Positions 1 to 9,267 of a stretch of 63,270 nucleotides of DNA are shown here, in pieces. The stretch's first letter is position 1. Each line of letters opens with the position of its first letter. Source of the DNA: BD2-11 clade cluster bacterium bin43. Lineage in GTDB: Bacteria; Gemmatimonadota; Gemmatimonadetes; Longimicrobiales; Gaopeijiaceae. The notes below the pieces were generated by a model. It had not been told where the DNA came from, made no database searches, and was given only the letters and a program-made list of their open reading frames with translations. The translations under genes and the position numbers were made by a program. The stretch is from NCBI GenBank assembly GCA_002238605.1, contig MPMR01000024.1, forward strand, positions 1 to 63,270, given 5' to 3'.

Positions 1-470
1 AGAGGTACAGTCCGTTCCCGTCGCAGTGTCGTCCGGGGGGAGCCGAACGCACGAAGGCGGCGGAGAGCCGGTTGTGGGGATGCCGGCCCCTGGGCTTGCC
101 TCTCCGGCGCTGCGTGCGGGAACTGGTAACATTATTCATTCCCTAATCGTAGCCGGGATGGCAGTAGATCGCAAGGGATGTAGCCGGTGGATGAGAGTAG
201 GAGAGACTCTACTTAACCTGTTGAAATACAGGTTGTTACAGAACTCCTTGGACGCCTATGGACGACACTGGATTTCAGTGGTCCGCTCTCATGGCCGAAT
301 GGGACGTTTCGAGATCGTGGCGGCCCTCCCGGCCGTCCCGGCGGTTCGCTCCCGGAATGGCTTCGGGAACGGGAGCGGTCGGGGACCGCCACCGCGTTGA
401 CCCTCCTGGCGGGGCCGGATACCTTCCTTCTCCGATCCGCGACCACCCGCCCGCGCCGTCAGGGAGGGCG
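1..470. other. non-coding leader region with repeats and hairpins
   Basis: No convincing gene is seen before mutS2; the open frames here have no family resemblance and no good ribosome-binding site. Bases 120-245 are visibly less G+C-rich than the rest. Two near-copies of a TAGCCGG-ATG-AGTAG unit lie at 150-167 and 181-200. Two consecutive hairpins follow (AGAGT/ACTCT at 194-210, AACCTGT/ACAGGTT at 215-234). It may be the 5' leader of mutS2 or the 3' end of a gene outside the window. I cannot assign a function. Confidence 0.4.
194..234. promoter_or_regulatory. tandem hairpins upstream of mutS2
   Basis: The first stem is AGAGT (194-198) with ACTCT (206-210). The second is a perfect 7-bp stem, AACCTGT (215-221) with ACAGGTT (228-234), around a 6-nt loop. 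No run of T follows, so this is not a classical intrinsic terminator. A leader or attenuator structure is possible but unproven. Confidence 0.3.
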
Positions 471-491
471 GTGCATGAACGCGCCATCCTG

Positions 492-2872
492 ATGGAACAC
501 GCCTTCGAAGTTCTCGGGCTGCCCGAAGTGCTTGCACGCGTCGCGGCCTCGGCCTCCAGCGATGCCGGTCGCGATGCCGTACTCGCGCTCAGACCGGCCA
601 CCCGCCCGGACATCATCCAGCGCGAACTCGACCGGGTGCGTGAGACCGCCCGGCTCGCCGGCGCGGCCCGATCCCTGTCGGAGATTCCGGATGCCCGCGC
701 GGCCCTGCGCCGACTGCGCGCGGCAGGAGGTGTGCTCTCGCCCCCCGAGCTCCATTCGATGGGCATTCTGCTGCGGTCCGGTCGCGAGCTCGCGCGCGAC
801 CTTTCTGCAGCGCATCCGCCCCTTCCCCTGCTGGTCCCGTTGCGCGACCGCCTCGTGGCTGATCGCACCCTGGAGGAGCGCATTCTGCGTACCGTAGACC
901 GGACCGGCGAGGTACTGGATTCGGCGAGCCCGGAGCTCTCCCGCCTGCGCACCAGGCTGAAGCGGGGCCGTGGCGCCATCGTCGGAAGGCTCGAATCCTA
1001 CGTGCGCACGCTCCCGGCTCGGTGGGTTCTGCCCGATGCCTCCGTGACGGTGCGCGAGGGGCGATACGTGATCCCCATCCGCCGGGCGGGACGGAGCGAT
1101 GTCGGCGGAGTGGTCCACGGCACATCGGCGAGCGGCGCCACCCTCTTCGTCGAGCCGCCCCTGGCGATTGAACTGATGAACCGGGTTCGTGAACTGGAAT
1201 CGGCGGAAGTGCGCGAGATCGACCGCGTGCTGGCGGAGTGCACGCGTGCACTCGCCCCGCTCCGCGACGGCCTGGCCGGCAGCCAGGAAGCGCTGATCGA
1301 CTTCGATTCCCTCGACGCCCGCGCGCGCACGGCTCTCGCGTGGAACGGAAACGTCCCGGCCCTGCTGCCCCGGGAGCAACACACGCTGTGCATCGTTCAG
1401 GGACGACATCCGCTCCTGGCGCTGCGGGAGGATGTGGAGGCCGTTCCCTTCGATCTGCTCCTGGAGCCGGAGGAACGGGTGCTGGTGGTGTCGGGTCCCA
1501 ACACCGGTGGCAAGAGCGTCTTTCTCAAGTCCGTGGGGCTGATCTGCGTGCTCGCGCAGTGCGGCGTCGTTCCCCCGGTGGGTCCCGGTACGCGGATCCC
1601 CGTTTTTCGCCGTTTCTTCGCCGACATCGGGGACGAGCAATCGATCGAAGACGACCTTTCCACGTTCGCCGCCCATCTCGCCAACCTGAAGGACATCCTT
1701 GAGCGCGCCGGCGATACGGCGCTGGTGCTGATCGACGAGATGGGGACCGGTACGGACCCGGATGAGGGGGCAGCCCTGTCGGCTGCCGTTCTGGACGCCC
1801 TGGCGAAGCGGGGGGCACGGGTTGTGGTGACCTCGCACCTCGGACAGCTGAAGAGGCTGGACGCGCCCGGAAGCGGCATCGTCAACGGATCACTGCACTT
1901 CGATCCGGAGCGTACGCAGCCCACTTATCGCTTCCGCAAGGGAAGGCCCGGGCGCAGCTACGGGCTCGCCATCGCGCGTTCCCTCGGGTTTGCGAGATCG
2001 CTGATCGATGGGGCCGAGGCTCGTCTCTCGCGGGACGAGGTACGCATGGATGAGCTGCTGGAGCGCCTGGAGTTGCTGGAGGCGGATGCCGCGAGGGCCA
2101 GGGCTTCCCTCGCCGCCAGGGAGGCGGAAGTGGAAGGGCGCGCGAGGAAGAACGCCGCCCTCGGCGCCGCGCTCGAAGCTCGCGAGCGCAGGATGGCGGG
2201 CGAAGAGCGCGAGGCCGGTCGCCGTGCCCGCGCCGAGGCGCGCCGGATCCTGCTCGAAGCTCGCCGGGAAGTCGAGGGCGCCATCGCGGAGGTGCGCGCC
2301 GGCAGGGCCGGCGAGGAGAAGAAGGGCGCGCGAGGCGCGCGCCGGCGGCGCGCGCCGGGCGGGGCGAGGCGCCCGCCGAACGCCACCGAAGCCAGTCCCC
2401 CGACGACCCCCGCCCCGCGCCCGCCACCCCCCTCCGCCCCGGCGACCCGGTGCGTCTCGCGAACGGAGGCGCGACCGCCACGGTGGTGGAGATCCGCCCC
2501 GGCCGCGCGCTCGTGGAAGCCCGGGGCGGGCTCAGGCTGGAGGTGCCGCTCGAGGGTCTCGCGCCCGCCCCGGCCCCGCCCCGCCCGGAGAAGCGGCCGC
2601 CGGGCCGGTCGTTCTTTCCAGCCGACCCGCCCCCCCTCGACTCCGACCTTCGCGGGCTTCGGGTGGACGAGGCGGCCGCCCGTCTGCAGAACATCCTCGA
2701 CCGGGCGGTTGTGGCGGACGTGCCCGAGTTGCGTCTCATCCACGGGAAGGGCACCGGCGCCCTGCGCGCCATGGTCGCCGAGCTGCTGGAGGAAGACCCG
2801 CGGGTGCGGGAGTACCGTTCCGGCGGCGTGGGCGAGGGAGGCACGGGCGTAACCGTGGTGACCTTCGCGTGA
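492..2872 (+). CDS. mutS2: MutS2 endonuclease/ATPase, frame interrupted near 2300-2400
   Basis: MutS2 family protein acting on recombination intermediates or collided ribosomes; it is a cytosolic ATPase with a C-terminal Smr nuclease domain. The N-terminal part shows the Walker A SGPNTGGKS (about residue 334) and Walker B LVLIDEMGTGTDPDEG (about residue 411), followed by a charged coiled coil. The C-terminal KOW-like stretch (GDPVRLANGG) and the Smr domain with DLRG and HGKGTGALR are in another frame that ends at the TGA at 2870-2872. The two parts join if one base is missing in the GC-palindromic stretch at about 2300-2400. In the upstream frame a stop appears only at 2852. The ATG at 492 fits the family N-terminus; a GTG at 471 with AGGGAGG just upstream is an alternative. 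The last codons overlap the dnaG start. This is either a sequencing deletion or a truly split gene. Confidence 0.85.
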
Positions 2873-4742
2873 TTCCCGACGACCAGGTCGAGGAGGTGCG
2901 GGCGCGCTCCGACATCGTCGCCGTGATCGGCGAACACGTCCCGCTCAAGAGGGCCGGCAAGGACTACCGCGCGCTCTGTCCCTTCCACGAGGAAAAGACG
3001 CCGAGCTTCTACGTGGTGCCCGCCAAGGGCTTCTACAAGTGCTTCGGCTGCGGGGAATCCGGCGACCTCTTTTCGTTCGTCATGAAGCGGATGGGGCTCG
3101 ACTTTACGGAGGCGGTCAAGTACGCGGGCCGCAAGGCGGGGGTCGCGGTGCGCGAAGTGAAGCGGCGGCCGGAATACCAGGACCCCAACCGGCCCCTGTA
3201 CGAGGCCAACGCCTTCGCGCGCGAGTACTACCGGGAGCAGCTTGGCGACGAGGAAGCCGGCCGGCTCGCCCGGGACTACCTGAGGGACCGGGGCATCGAC
3301 GCGGAGACCGCCGAGCGCTTCGGCATCGGCTTCGCTCCGGACGAATGGCGCGGCCTGCGCACCGCCGCCGCGCGTCACGGCATCGACGACGCCATCCTCC
3401 TGGACGCCGGTCTGGTGACCACCAGCGAGCGCTCCGAGGAGCCCTACGACCGGTTCCGAAGCCGCATCGTCTTCCCCATCGAGGGGCTGACGGGGAAGGT
3501 CATTGCCTTCGGGGGCAGGCTGTTCGGGCAGGGGAAGGGAGCCAAGTACCTCAACTCTCCGGAAACCCCGGTCTACCACAAGGGCGAGGAACTGTACGGG
3601 CTCAATCGGGCGCGGCACGAGATCCGGAAAGAGGGGGCGGTGCTGCTGGTGGAGGGCTACACCGACGTCGTTTCGCTGGTGGCGCACGAGGTTGCCAACG
3701 TCGTCGCCTCCCTCGGAACCGCGCTGACCTCGGTGCAGGCCCGATTGCTGGCCCGCTTTGCGTCCCGGGCCTTTCTCCTGTACGACAGCGACATGGCCGG
3801 GCTGAGGGCCACCTTCCGCGCCGCCGACATCCTGCTGGGCGCGGGGATCCACCCCTCCGTGGTGACCCTGCCTCCGGGCGAGGATCCGGATTCGGTCGCG
3901 CGCCATGAGGGCCGGGAGGCGCTGCTGCGGTACGTGTCGGATGCGGTCGACGTGCTCGACCGGAAGCTGCAGATTCTGGCCACCCGCGACCGCCTGTCCT
4001 CGATCGACGGCATCCGGGACGCCGTGGACCGGCTGCTCCCGACCCTGCGGGCGACCCGGGACCCGGCGCTGCGCGACATCTACATCTCCAGGGTGGCGGC
4101 GGAAACCGGCGTGCGGCGGGAGACGTTGGAGGAGGAGATCGCGCGGGCACCCGCCGCCTCGGCCGAGGGCGCCGGGATGGCGGCGGCTCCGAAGCCCCCG
4201 GGGCGGCGGGGGGGGGGGGCGCACCGATGGCGGCGCCTCCGAAGCCCCGGGTGCGGCGGGTGCGGAAGCCGATCATGGGCGCTGAGCGCCAGCTCCTCCA
4301 GGTGCTCCTCAACGACCGCCGGCTCATCGACCGCGCGAGCGAGGCCGTGGGCCCGGAGGACTTTGTCGACCCGGCCAACCGCGCCATATTCCGGGCGCTG
4401 ACGGAGGACCCGGAATTGGATCGAGCCCCCGAGGGAATGGAGGCGGTTGCTGCCGGTCGCCTTGCGGGCCTGCTTGCCAGCAGCGAAGAAACCGGTCATG
4501 CGGCTCGCGTGCTCGACGACTCCGCGCGCAGGCTGCGTGGCGCGCCGCTGGCGGAGCGGGCGCGCGAGCTGAGGGCGACGATCGCCCGGGAGCTGGATCC
4601 GGAGCGGAAGCGGCAACTGATCTCCGAACTGGAGGAGCTGCAAAGGAAGAAGCGCGAAATCGACCCATCCCACTGGACCCCGGCAGTCCGGCATCGTCCG
4701 GGTCCCGGCGAGGGCACCGTATCTACCGAGGAGAGACCATAG
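2869..4742 (+). CDS. dnaG: DNA primase DnaG, frame interrupted near 4176-4260
   Basis: Primase that synthesises RNA primers for replication with the DnaB helicase. The GTG start at 2869 overlaps the mutS2 stop (GTGA). The N-terminal CHC2 zinc finger (CPFH...CFGCG, about residues 37-66) is clear. The catalytic Toprim core has LLVEGYTD (about residue 260) and LLYDSDMAG. The C-terminal helical domain that binds DnaB (from KPIMGAERQLLQVLL to the stop at 4742) lies in a different frame, which opens with an ATG at 4227. The frame changes across a 12-G run (4208-4219) sitting between two 35-bp near-copies 50 bp apart. Without the repair, the primase frame runs on as nonsense to 4401. Either one G is missing, or a short duplication shifted the frame, or the helicase-binding domain is made separately. 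Confidence 0.88.
4176..4260 (+). repeat. 35-bp near-perfect direct repeat, period 50 bp, spanning a G12 run in dnaG
   Basis: Copy 1 is 4176-4210 and copy 2 is 4226-4260; they differ at 3 of 35 positions. Each begins GATGGCGGCG and encodes Met-Ala-Ala-(Ala/Pro)-Pro-Lys-Pro, but in different frames. The period of 50 is not a multiple of three, so removing one unit would restore a continuous dnaG frame. The 12-G run at 4208-4219 overlaps the end of copy 1 and the spacer. Confidence 0.85.
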
Positions 4743-4744
4743 CC

Positions 4745-5455
4745 GTGCCGACCTACGCATCGTTGCTGGAGCTACAGAAGATCGACGCGGAAATCGACCG
4801 CGCTGCCTCTCGTGTCGAGGGATTCGCCCCGCTGCTGGAGGAGCTGGAATCACACCAGCGCAAACTGGCAGCCAGGATCGAGCGGGCCCGCACCCGGCTC
4901 AGGGAGTTGAGCGTCGCGGAGCGCAGGCTCGAGCGGACGGCCGAGGAGAAGCGGAATCGGTTGAGGATGCTGCGGGATCGGCTTCTGAAGGTGCACAACC
5001 TCCGCCAGGAGGCGGCGGTGCGGGCGGAAATGGATCTTCTGAATCGTTCCGTCGACGGAGACGAGCAGGAAGCCCTGACCTATCTGGACCAGATCCGCAA
5101 GCTGGAGGAGGAGGCCGACAAGCTGGAGCGGGAGCTGGCGGACGAGCGGGAAAGGGCCGGACCCCGGAGGCGGGAGATCGAGCAGGAGCGGGAGGACGCG
5201 GAGAGCGCGCTCGCTTCGCTGCAGATCCGCCGCGAAGCCTGCGCCGTCGGCCTCGATCGTCACGAGCGGGAGGTGTACGAGGGCCTGCGATCCAGCCGGA
5301 AGGGAGCCATCGTGATGGCCATAACCGCGGATGGGGCGTGCGGGCGCTGTTTTTCGATGGTCCCGCTCCAGATGCAGGCGGAGGTGAGGGCCGGGGGCAG
5401 CCTGCGCCGCTGCGAGGCCTGCGGCATCATCTTCGCCCCCCGCGACGGCGAATAG
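4745..5455 (+). CDS. C4-type zinc-ribbon coiled-coil protein
   Basis: Cytosolic protein of the widespread family with a long N-terminal helical hairpin and a C-terminal C4 zinc ribbon (FlgZ/HP0958-like); its molecular role in this lineage is unknown. Residues 1-175 are strongly charged heptad-rich coiled coil. The ribbon is formed by CGRC and CEAC near the C-terminus (about residues 199-227). The length of 236 aa is typical. The GTG at 4745 is supported by GAGGAGAG at 4728-4735. It starts two bases after the dnaG stop, so it is probably co-transcribed with it. Confidence 0.8.
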   Translation: MPTYASLLELQKIDAEIDRAASRVEGFAPLLEELESHQRKLAARIERARTRLRELSVAERRLERTAEEKRNRLRMLRDRLLKVHNLRQEAAVRAEMDLLNRSVDGDEQEALTYLDQIRKLEEEADKLERELADERERAGPRRREIEQEREDAESALASLQIRREACAVGLDRHEREVYEGLRSSRKGAIVMAITADGACGRCFSMVPLQMQAEVRAGGSLRRCEACGIIFAPRDGE

Positions 5456-5501
5456 CAGCCCGTGGACCAGGTCCTCCCGGCATTCGAACGGCGATGCTAG
5501 C

Positions 5502-7286
5502 GTGAACGCGCCGGAGCTCGGGGTGCTTCCGCCGGCTCCCGCGCCCCGCTGGAGCGTTGCCCCCACGCCTCCCGCGCGCCAGGTCGCAGCCCTGCGCAGG
5601 CAGCTCAACCTTCCCCGGGCGATGTGCGTCGTGCTGGCGGTACGCGGATTCGGCCAGCCCGCCGCGGCCCGCTCCTACCTTCGGCCGGCGCTGGAGGGAC
5701 TGCCCGATCCGGCCCTGCTCGCCGATGCCGTGCCCGCGTGCCGGCGCATGCTGCGGGCGGTCGAACGGGGCGAAACCATCCTGGTGCACGGCGACTACGA
5801 CGTCGACGGCATCGCGGGCGCGGCGTTGCTGACGCGCTGTCTGCGCTCGCTCGGGGGAAGGGTGGTCCCCTTCGTGCCCCATCGCCTGCGCGACGGGTAC
5901 GACTTCGGCCCTGCAGGGATCGAGGCCGCGCGCGCCGCCGGTGCGACCCTGCTGGTGACCGCGGATTCGGGGACACGCGCCCACGGCGCGCTGGAGGAGG
6001 CACGGCGGGCCTCCGTGGACGTCATCGTCACCGATCATCACACCCCCGACCAGACCCTTCCGCGCGCGTTCGCGCTGGTGAACCCGCGCCGGGAGGACTG
6101 CAGCTACCCGAACCAGGACCTCTCGGGGACCGGCGTGGTGTTCGAACTCGCGCGCCTGCTGGGCCGCATGACCGGATCGCCCGCCATCGGGCCGCTCCCG
6201 CACGTGGAGCTTGTCGCGCTCGCAACCATCGCCGATGTGGTGACCCTCTCGCGCTACAACCGCGTCCTCGTGCGTCACGGCCTGGACGCCCTGCCCGACA
6301 CGGACAACGCCGGCCTGCGCGCCCTCATGCAGGTGGCGCGGGTACGCGGCCCGGTCACCCCCGGCCAGGTCGGCTTCACCCTGGCGCCCCGCATCAATGC
6401 GGCGGGACGGGTGGGGGAGGCGCGCCTCGCGCTCGACCTCCTGCTCACCGACAACCAGGGCGAGGCCGCCCGCCTGGCGCGTGCGCTGGAGTCGTACAAT
6501 GCCGAGCGCAGACAGACGGAGGCGCGCGTCCTCCAGGAAGCGCTGGCCCGGCTGGCCCCATCCTATGATCCCGCGCGCGACTACGGACTGGTGCTGGCGT
6601 CGCGCGACTGGCACCCGGGCGTGATCGGCATCGTGGCCTCCCGGCTGGTGGACCGGCTGCACCGGCCGACCGTCCTGGTCTCGGTGGACGGCGACACCGC
6701 CCGCGGGAGCGCCCGCTCCATCCCCGGCTTCGACATCCTCGCCGCCATCACCAGGGGCCGCCGTCATCTCGACCGTTTCGGCGGACACCGGCAGGCGGCG
6801 GGGATGAGCCTCGCGCCGCAACGCATCGATGCCTTCCGGGCGTCGTTCAACGAGGCCGCCGGGCAGGAGCTGGCGGATCGCGATCTGCGGCCGCGCCTGG
6901 TCGCCGACACGGTAATCCGCCTGGAGGAGGTGACGGAACCGCTGGTGCGTTACCTGCGGCACATGGGGCCGCACGGCATGGGCAACCCGCGACCCCTCTT
7001 CCTGGCGCGCGGGGTGACGGTGGACGGACCGGTGAAGGTGCTGAAGGGCGGCCACCTCAAGATGCGCCTGCGCGATCGCACGGCGGCGCTCAATGCGATC
7101 GGCTTCGGGTTGGCCGGTCGAGTCGAGCCCGCGACGCTGGTTCCCGGACCGGTCGACGCGGTGTTCCGGCTCAAACTGGACAACTACCGCGGGGTCCCGC
7201 TCATCCAGGCCGAACTCGCGGACATCGGCCCGCCCCGGTCCCGTCCCGCGACCCCGGCGCGCGCGCCGGCCGAGTCCGCGCCGTGA
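5502..7286 (+). CDS. recJ: single-stranded-DNA-specific exonuclease RecJ
   Basis: 5'-3' exonuclease on single-stranded DNA in RecF-type recombination and base-excision or mismatch repair. The DHH phosphoesterase motifs are visible: HGDYDVDG (about residue 95), the aspartate in VTADSGT, and TDHHTPD (about residue 177). The DHHA1 domain shows HPGVIGIVASR and GGHRQAAGMS. The C-terminal OB-like domain includes HMGPHGMGNPRPLF. The length of 594 aa is normal for RecJ. The GTG start at 5502 has only a weak ribosome-binding site. Its stop overlaps the rsmD start (GTGA). Confidence 0.93.
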   Translation: MNAPELGVLPPAPAPRWSVAPTPPARQVAALRRQLNLPRAMCVVLAVRGFGQPAAARSYLRPALEGLPDPALLADAVPACRRMLRAVERGETILVHGDYDVDGIAGAALLTRCLRSLGGRVVPFVPHRLRDGYDFGPAGIEAARAAGATLLVTADSGTRAHGALEEARRASVDVIVTDHHTPDQTLPRAFALVNPRREDCSYPNQDLSGTGVVFELARLLGRMTGSPAIGPLPHVELVALATIADVVTLSRYNRVLVRHGLDALPDTDNAGLRALMQVARVRGPVTPGQVGFTLAPRINAAGRVGEARLALDLLLTDNQGEAARLARALESYNAERRQTEARVLQEALARLAPSYDPARDYGLVLASRDWHPGVIGIVASRLVDRLHRPTVLVSVDGDTARGSARSIPGFDILAAITRGRRHLDRFGGHRQAAGMSLAPQRIDAFRASFNEAAGQELADRDLRPRLVADTVIRLEEVTEPLVRYLRHMGPHGMGNPRPLFLARGVTVDGPVKVLKGGHLKMRLRDRTAALNAIGFGLAGRVEPATLVPGPVDAVFRLKLDNYRGVPLIQAELADIGPPRSRPATPARAPAESAP

Positions 7287-7816
7287 GAATCATCGCCGGG
7301 CGCTGGCGCGGACACCGGCTGAAGCCGCCGCGCGGCCGGGGCGTGCGCCCGACCTCCGACCGCGTGCGCGAGGCATGGATGGCCGCGCTCGGCGCCGATG
7401 TGGAAGGGGCTGCGGTGGTGGATCTGTTCGCGGGCTCGGGCGCGCTCGGGCTCGAAGCGTTGAGCCGGGGCGCCGGCCACGTGACCTTCGTGGAGCTCTC
7501 GCGCGGCGCGCTCCGGGTGCTTCGGGCCAACATCGAGCTGCTGGGCGCGGACGCCGTCACTCGCGTGGTGCGGGCCGACGCTCTGGCGTATACGAAGCGC
7601 ATGCGGCGGGACGAGATCGATCTGGCGTTGGCCGATCCTCCCTACGGTCGCCGCCTGGCGGGGCGCCTCCTCGACCTCTATGGCGAGCGTCCGTTTGCGG
7701 GCGCTCTTTGGGTGGAGCATCGTTCCCGGGAGGAGTTGCCGGGTTGTCCGGGGCTGCGGCTGCGGCAACGAGTGTACGGAGACACCACGCTGACCATTGC
7801 GGAGGCGGACGCATGA
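7283..7816 (+). CDS. rsmD: 16S rRNA (guanine(966)-N(2))-methyltransferase
   Basis: SAM-dependent methyltransferase of the small ribosomal subunit. It opens with the family N-terminus MRIIAGRWRGHRLKPP and R-P-T-S-D-R-V-R-E. The SAM loop VVDLFAGSGALGLEAL and the catalytic LADPPYG are present. The 177-aa length is typical. The GTG start overlaps the recJ stop and its TGA overlaps the coaD ATG (ATGA), so translation is probably coupled. The rsmD-coaD order is conserved in many bacteria. Confidence 0.93.
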   Translation: MRIIAGRWRGHRLKPPRGRGVRPTSDRVREAWMAALGADVEGAAVVDLFAGSGALGLEALSRGAGHVTFVELSRGALRVLRANIELLGADAVTRVVRADALAYTKRMRRDEIDLALADPPYGRRLAGRLLDLYGERPFAGALWVEHRSREELPGCPGLRLRQRVYGDTTLTIAEADA

Positions 7817-8331
7817 GCGGTGCCAGGGATCTGGTCGCCATCTATCCGGGGTCCTTCGATCCCGTCACGCTGGGGCATGAGGACATCGTCCGGCGCACGC
7901 TGTGCGTGGCCGACCGGGTCATCGTCGCGGTGGCGCACAGCTCGACCCAGTCGAAGCGCCAGTTGTTCGGCGTCGATGAACGGGTACGTCTCCTGCAGGA
8001 GGTGTTTCGGGAGGAGGCGCGGGTGGAATGCACTTCCTTCGAGGGCCTGCTGGTGGACTTCGCCGGCGACCGGGGCGCGCGCTTCATGATTCGCGGCCTT
8101 CGGGCGGTGTCGGACTTCGAGTACGAATTCCAGATGGCCCAGATGAATCGGCAGCTGTGGCCGGGCGCCGAGACCCTCTTCCTCATGCCGGACGTGTCCT
8201 ACGCGTTCCTGTCCTCCTCTCTGGTTCGCGAAGTGGCCGTCCTGGGCGGGGATATCTCCAGGTTCGTCTCGCCCCTTGTGGCCCGCGGGATCCGCCGGAG
8301 ACTCGAGAACCGGGGGGGGAGGGAGGGTTGA
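7813..8331 (+). CDS. coaD: phosphopantetheine adenylyltransferase
   Basis: Catalyses the penultimate step of coenzyme A synthesis, ATP plus 4'-phosphopantetheine to dephospho-CoA. The nucleotidyltransferase signature IYPGSFDPVTLGHEDI is at residues 10-25. Other family motifs are FMIRGLRAVSDFEYEFQMA and the C-terminal SSSLVREVA. The protein is 172 aa, with a slightly long Arg/Gly-rich tail. The ATG overlaps the rsmD stop, with GGAGG about eight bases upstream. Confidence 0.95.
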   Translation: MSGARDLVAIYPGSFDPVTLGHEDIVRRTLCVADRVIVAVAHSSTQSKRQLFGVDERVRLLQEVFREEARVECTSFEGLLVDFAGDRGARFMIRGLRAVSDFEYEFQMAQMNRQLWPGAETLFLMPDVSYAFLSSSLVREVAVLGGDISRFVSPLVARGIRRRLENRGGREG

Positions 8332-8464
8332 TGGCGCCGGTTTGCCGCGCGAGGCTCCTTGCCTGCCCCCGCGGGCTGCATGTAAACTGCCCCGCACTTC
8401 GCCCGACCGTCCACGCCGTCGGCGGATCCAGCGCGGATTCCATCAGAAAAACGCGGAGCCCGGC

Positions 8465-8797
8465 ATGCCCTTTATCGTAGAACAATCCGGTGCGATCACC
8501 GTCATCAGCGTAACCGGCCATCTCATCGTAGCCAACCGCCAGGAACTCAAGCACGTCGTGCTCGAGCGGCTGCGGACGGGAGACCGCGAGTTCCTGGTCG
8601 ACTTTGCCGAGACCGGCTACATCGACTCTTCCGGGCTGGGGGTGCTGGTGTCCCTGTCCAAGAAGGTGCGTGAGCAGGGCGGGGAACTCCGGCTGGCCGC
8701 GCTCAACGAAGACCTGCGCACCCTCTTTCAGCTCACCAAGCTCGACACGCTGTTCACCATCGTGGATTCCCGCGAAGAGGGCCTCCGGGACAGCTGA
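8465..8797 (+). CDS. STAS-domain anti-sigma factor antagonist
   Basis: Small SpoIIAA/RsbV-like protein that, when dephosphorylated, is expected to bind the anti-sigma kinase and release its target. The STAS domain fills the 110 aa. The phosphorylatable serine lies in YIDSSGLGVL (Ser56 by alignment with SpoIIAA). GGAG just upstream supports the ATG at 8465. The next two genes encode the matching kinase and phosphatase, so this is the switch element of a three-gene partner-switching module. No sigma factor gene is next to it, so the final target is unknown. Confidence 0.88.
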   Translation: MPFIVEQSGAITVISVTGHLIVANRQELKHVVLERLRTGDREFLVDFAETGYIDSSGLGVLVSLSKKVREQGGELRLAALNEDLRTLFQLTKLDTLFTIVDSREEGLRDS

Positions 8798-8835
8798 GTT
8801 TCGTCCGAGGGGGGCTCCATGCCCAGCGGCAGCCC

Positions 8836-9267
8836 ATGGATCCGGAGCTGATCTTTCACCTCCCGAGCGACGTCCTCCGCATCGAGGACGCCGTCGAGAA
8901 GGTGGTGGCCCGCTGCCATCGCATCATCGAGCTCGAGCGCAGGGCCAGCCGTGTCCGCATGAATCTTCGGGTGGCGCTTTCGGAAGCGCTCTCCAACGCG
9001 ATGCTGTATGGGAACGGCGCCGACCGATCGAAGCGCGTGCGCGTGGAGCTGACGATCACGGCGAAGGCAATCATCACCAGGGTGACGGATGAGGGACCGG
9101 GCTTCGACTACGAGCACGTCCCGGACCCGACCACTCCGGAGAGCCTTCTGAAGCCCGACGGACGCGGAATCTTCCTGATGCGCAGACTGCTGGACGAGGT
9201 GTCCTTCAACGACCGGGGCAACTCCGTCACCCTGCTGCTGAGACGCGATCCGGTACGACGCGAATGA
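8836..9267 (+). CDS. RsbW/SpoIIAB-like serine-kinase anti-sigma factor
   Basis: HATPase_c-type kinase that would phosphorylate the STAS protein upstream. The N-box is EALSNAMLYGN (about residues 55-65); the conserved asparagine is followed by Ala-Met rather than the usual Ala-(V/I)-x-H. The G1 box is VTDEGPGFD and the G2 region is GRGIFLMRRL. The 143-aa length is typical for single-domain anti-sigma kinases. Its stop overlaps the start of the phosphatase gene (ATGA), suggesting fixed stoichiometry. Its target could be a sigma factor elsewhere or a non-transcriptional partner. Confidence 0.87.
   Translation: MDPELIFHLPSDVLRIEDAVEKVVARCHRIIELERRASRVRMNLRVALSEALSNAMLYGNGADRSKRVRVELTITAKAIITRVTDEGPGFDYEHVPDPTTPESLLKPDGRGIFLMRRLLDEVSFNDRGNSVTLLLRRDPVRRE

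Noticed and set aside
215-234. Possible tRNA anticodon arm (GAA in the loop)
   Set aside because: No acceptor, D or T arms can be drawn around it; it is only a hairpin.
459-1838. Long minus-strand open frame over mutS2
   Set aside because: It is a shadow of the GC-rich coding strand; its product is Arg/His/Gly-rich with no family features, while the plus-strand frame is clearly MutS2.
1882-4224. 780-residue minus-strand frame over mutS2 and dnaG
   Set aside because: Antisense shadow of two recognised genes; low-complexity composition and no motifs.
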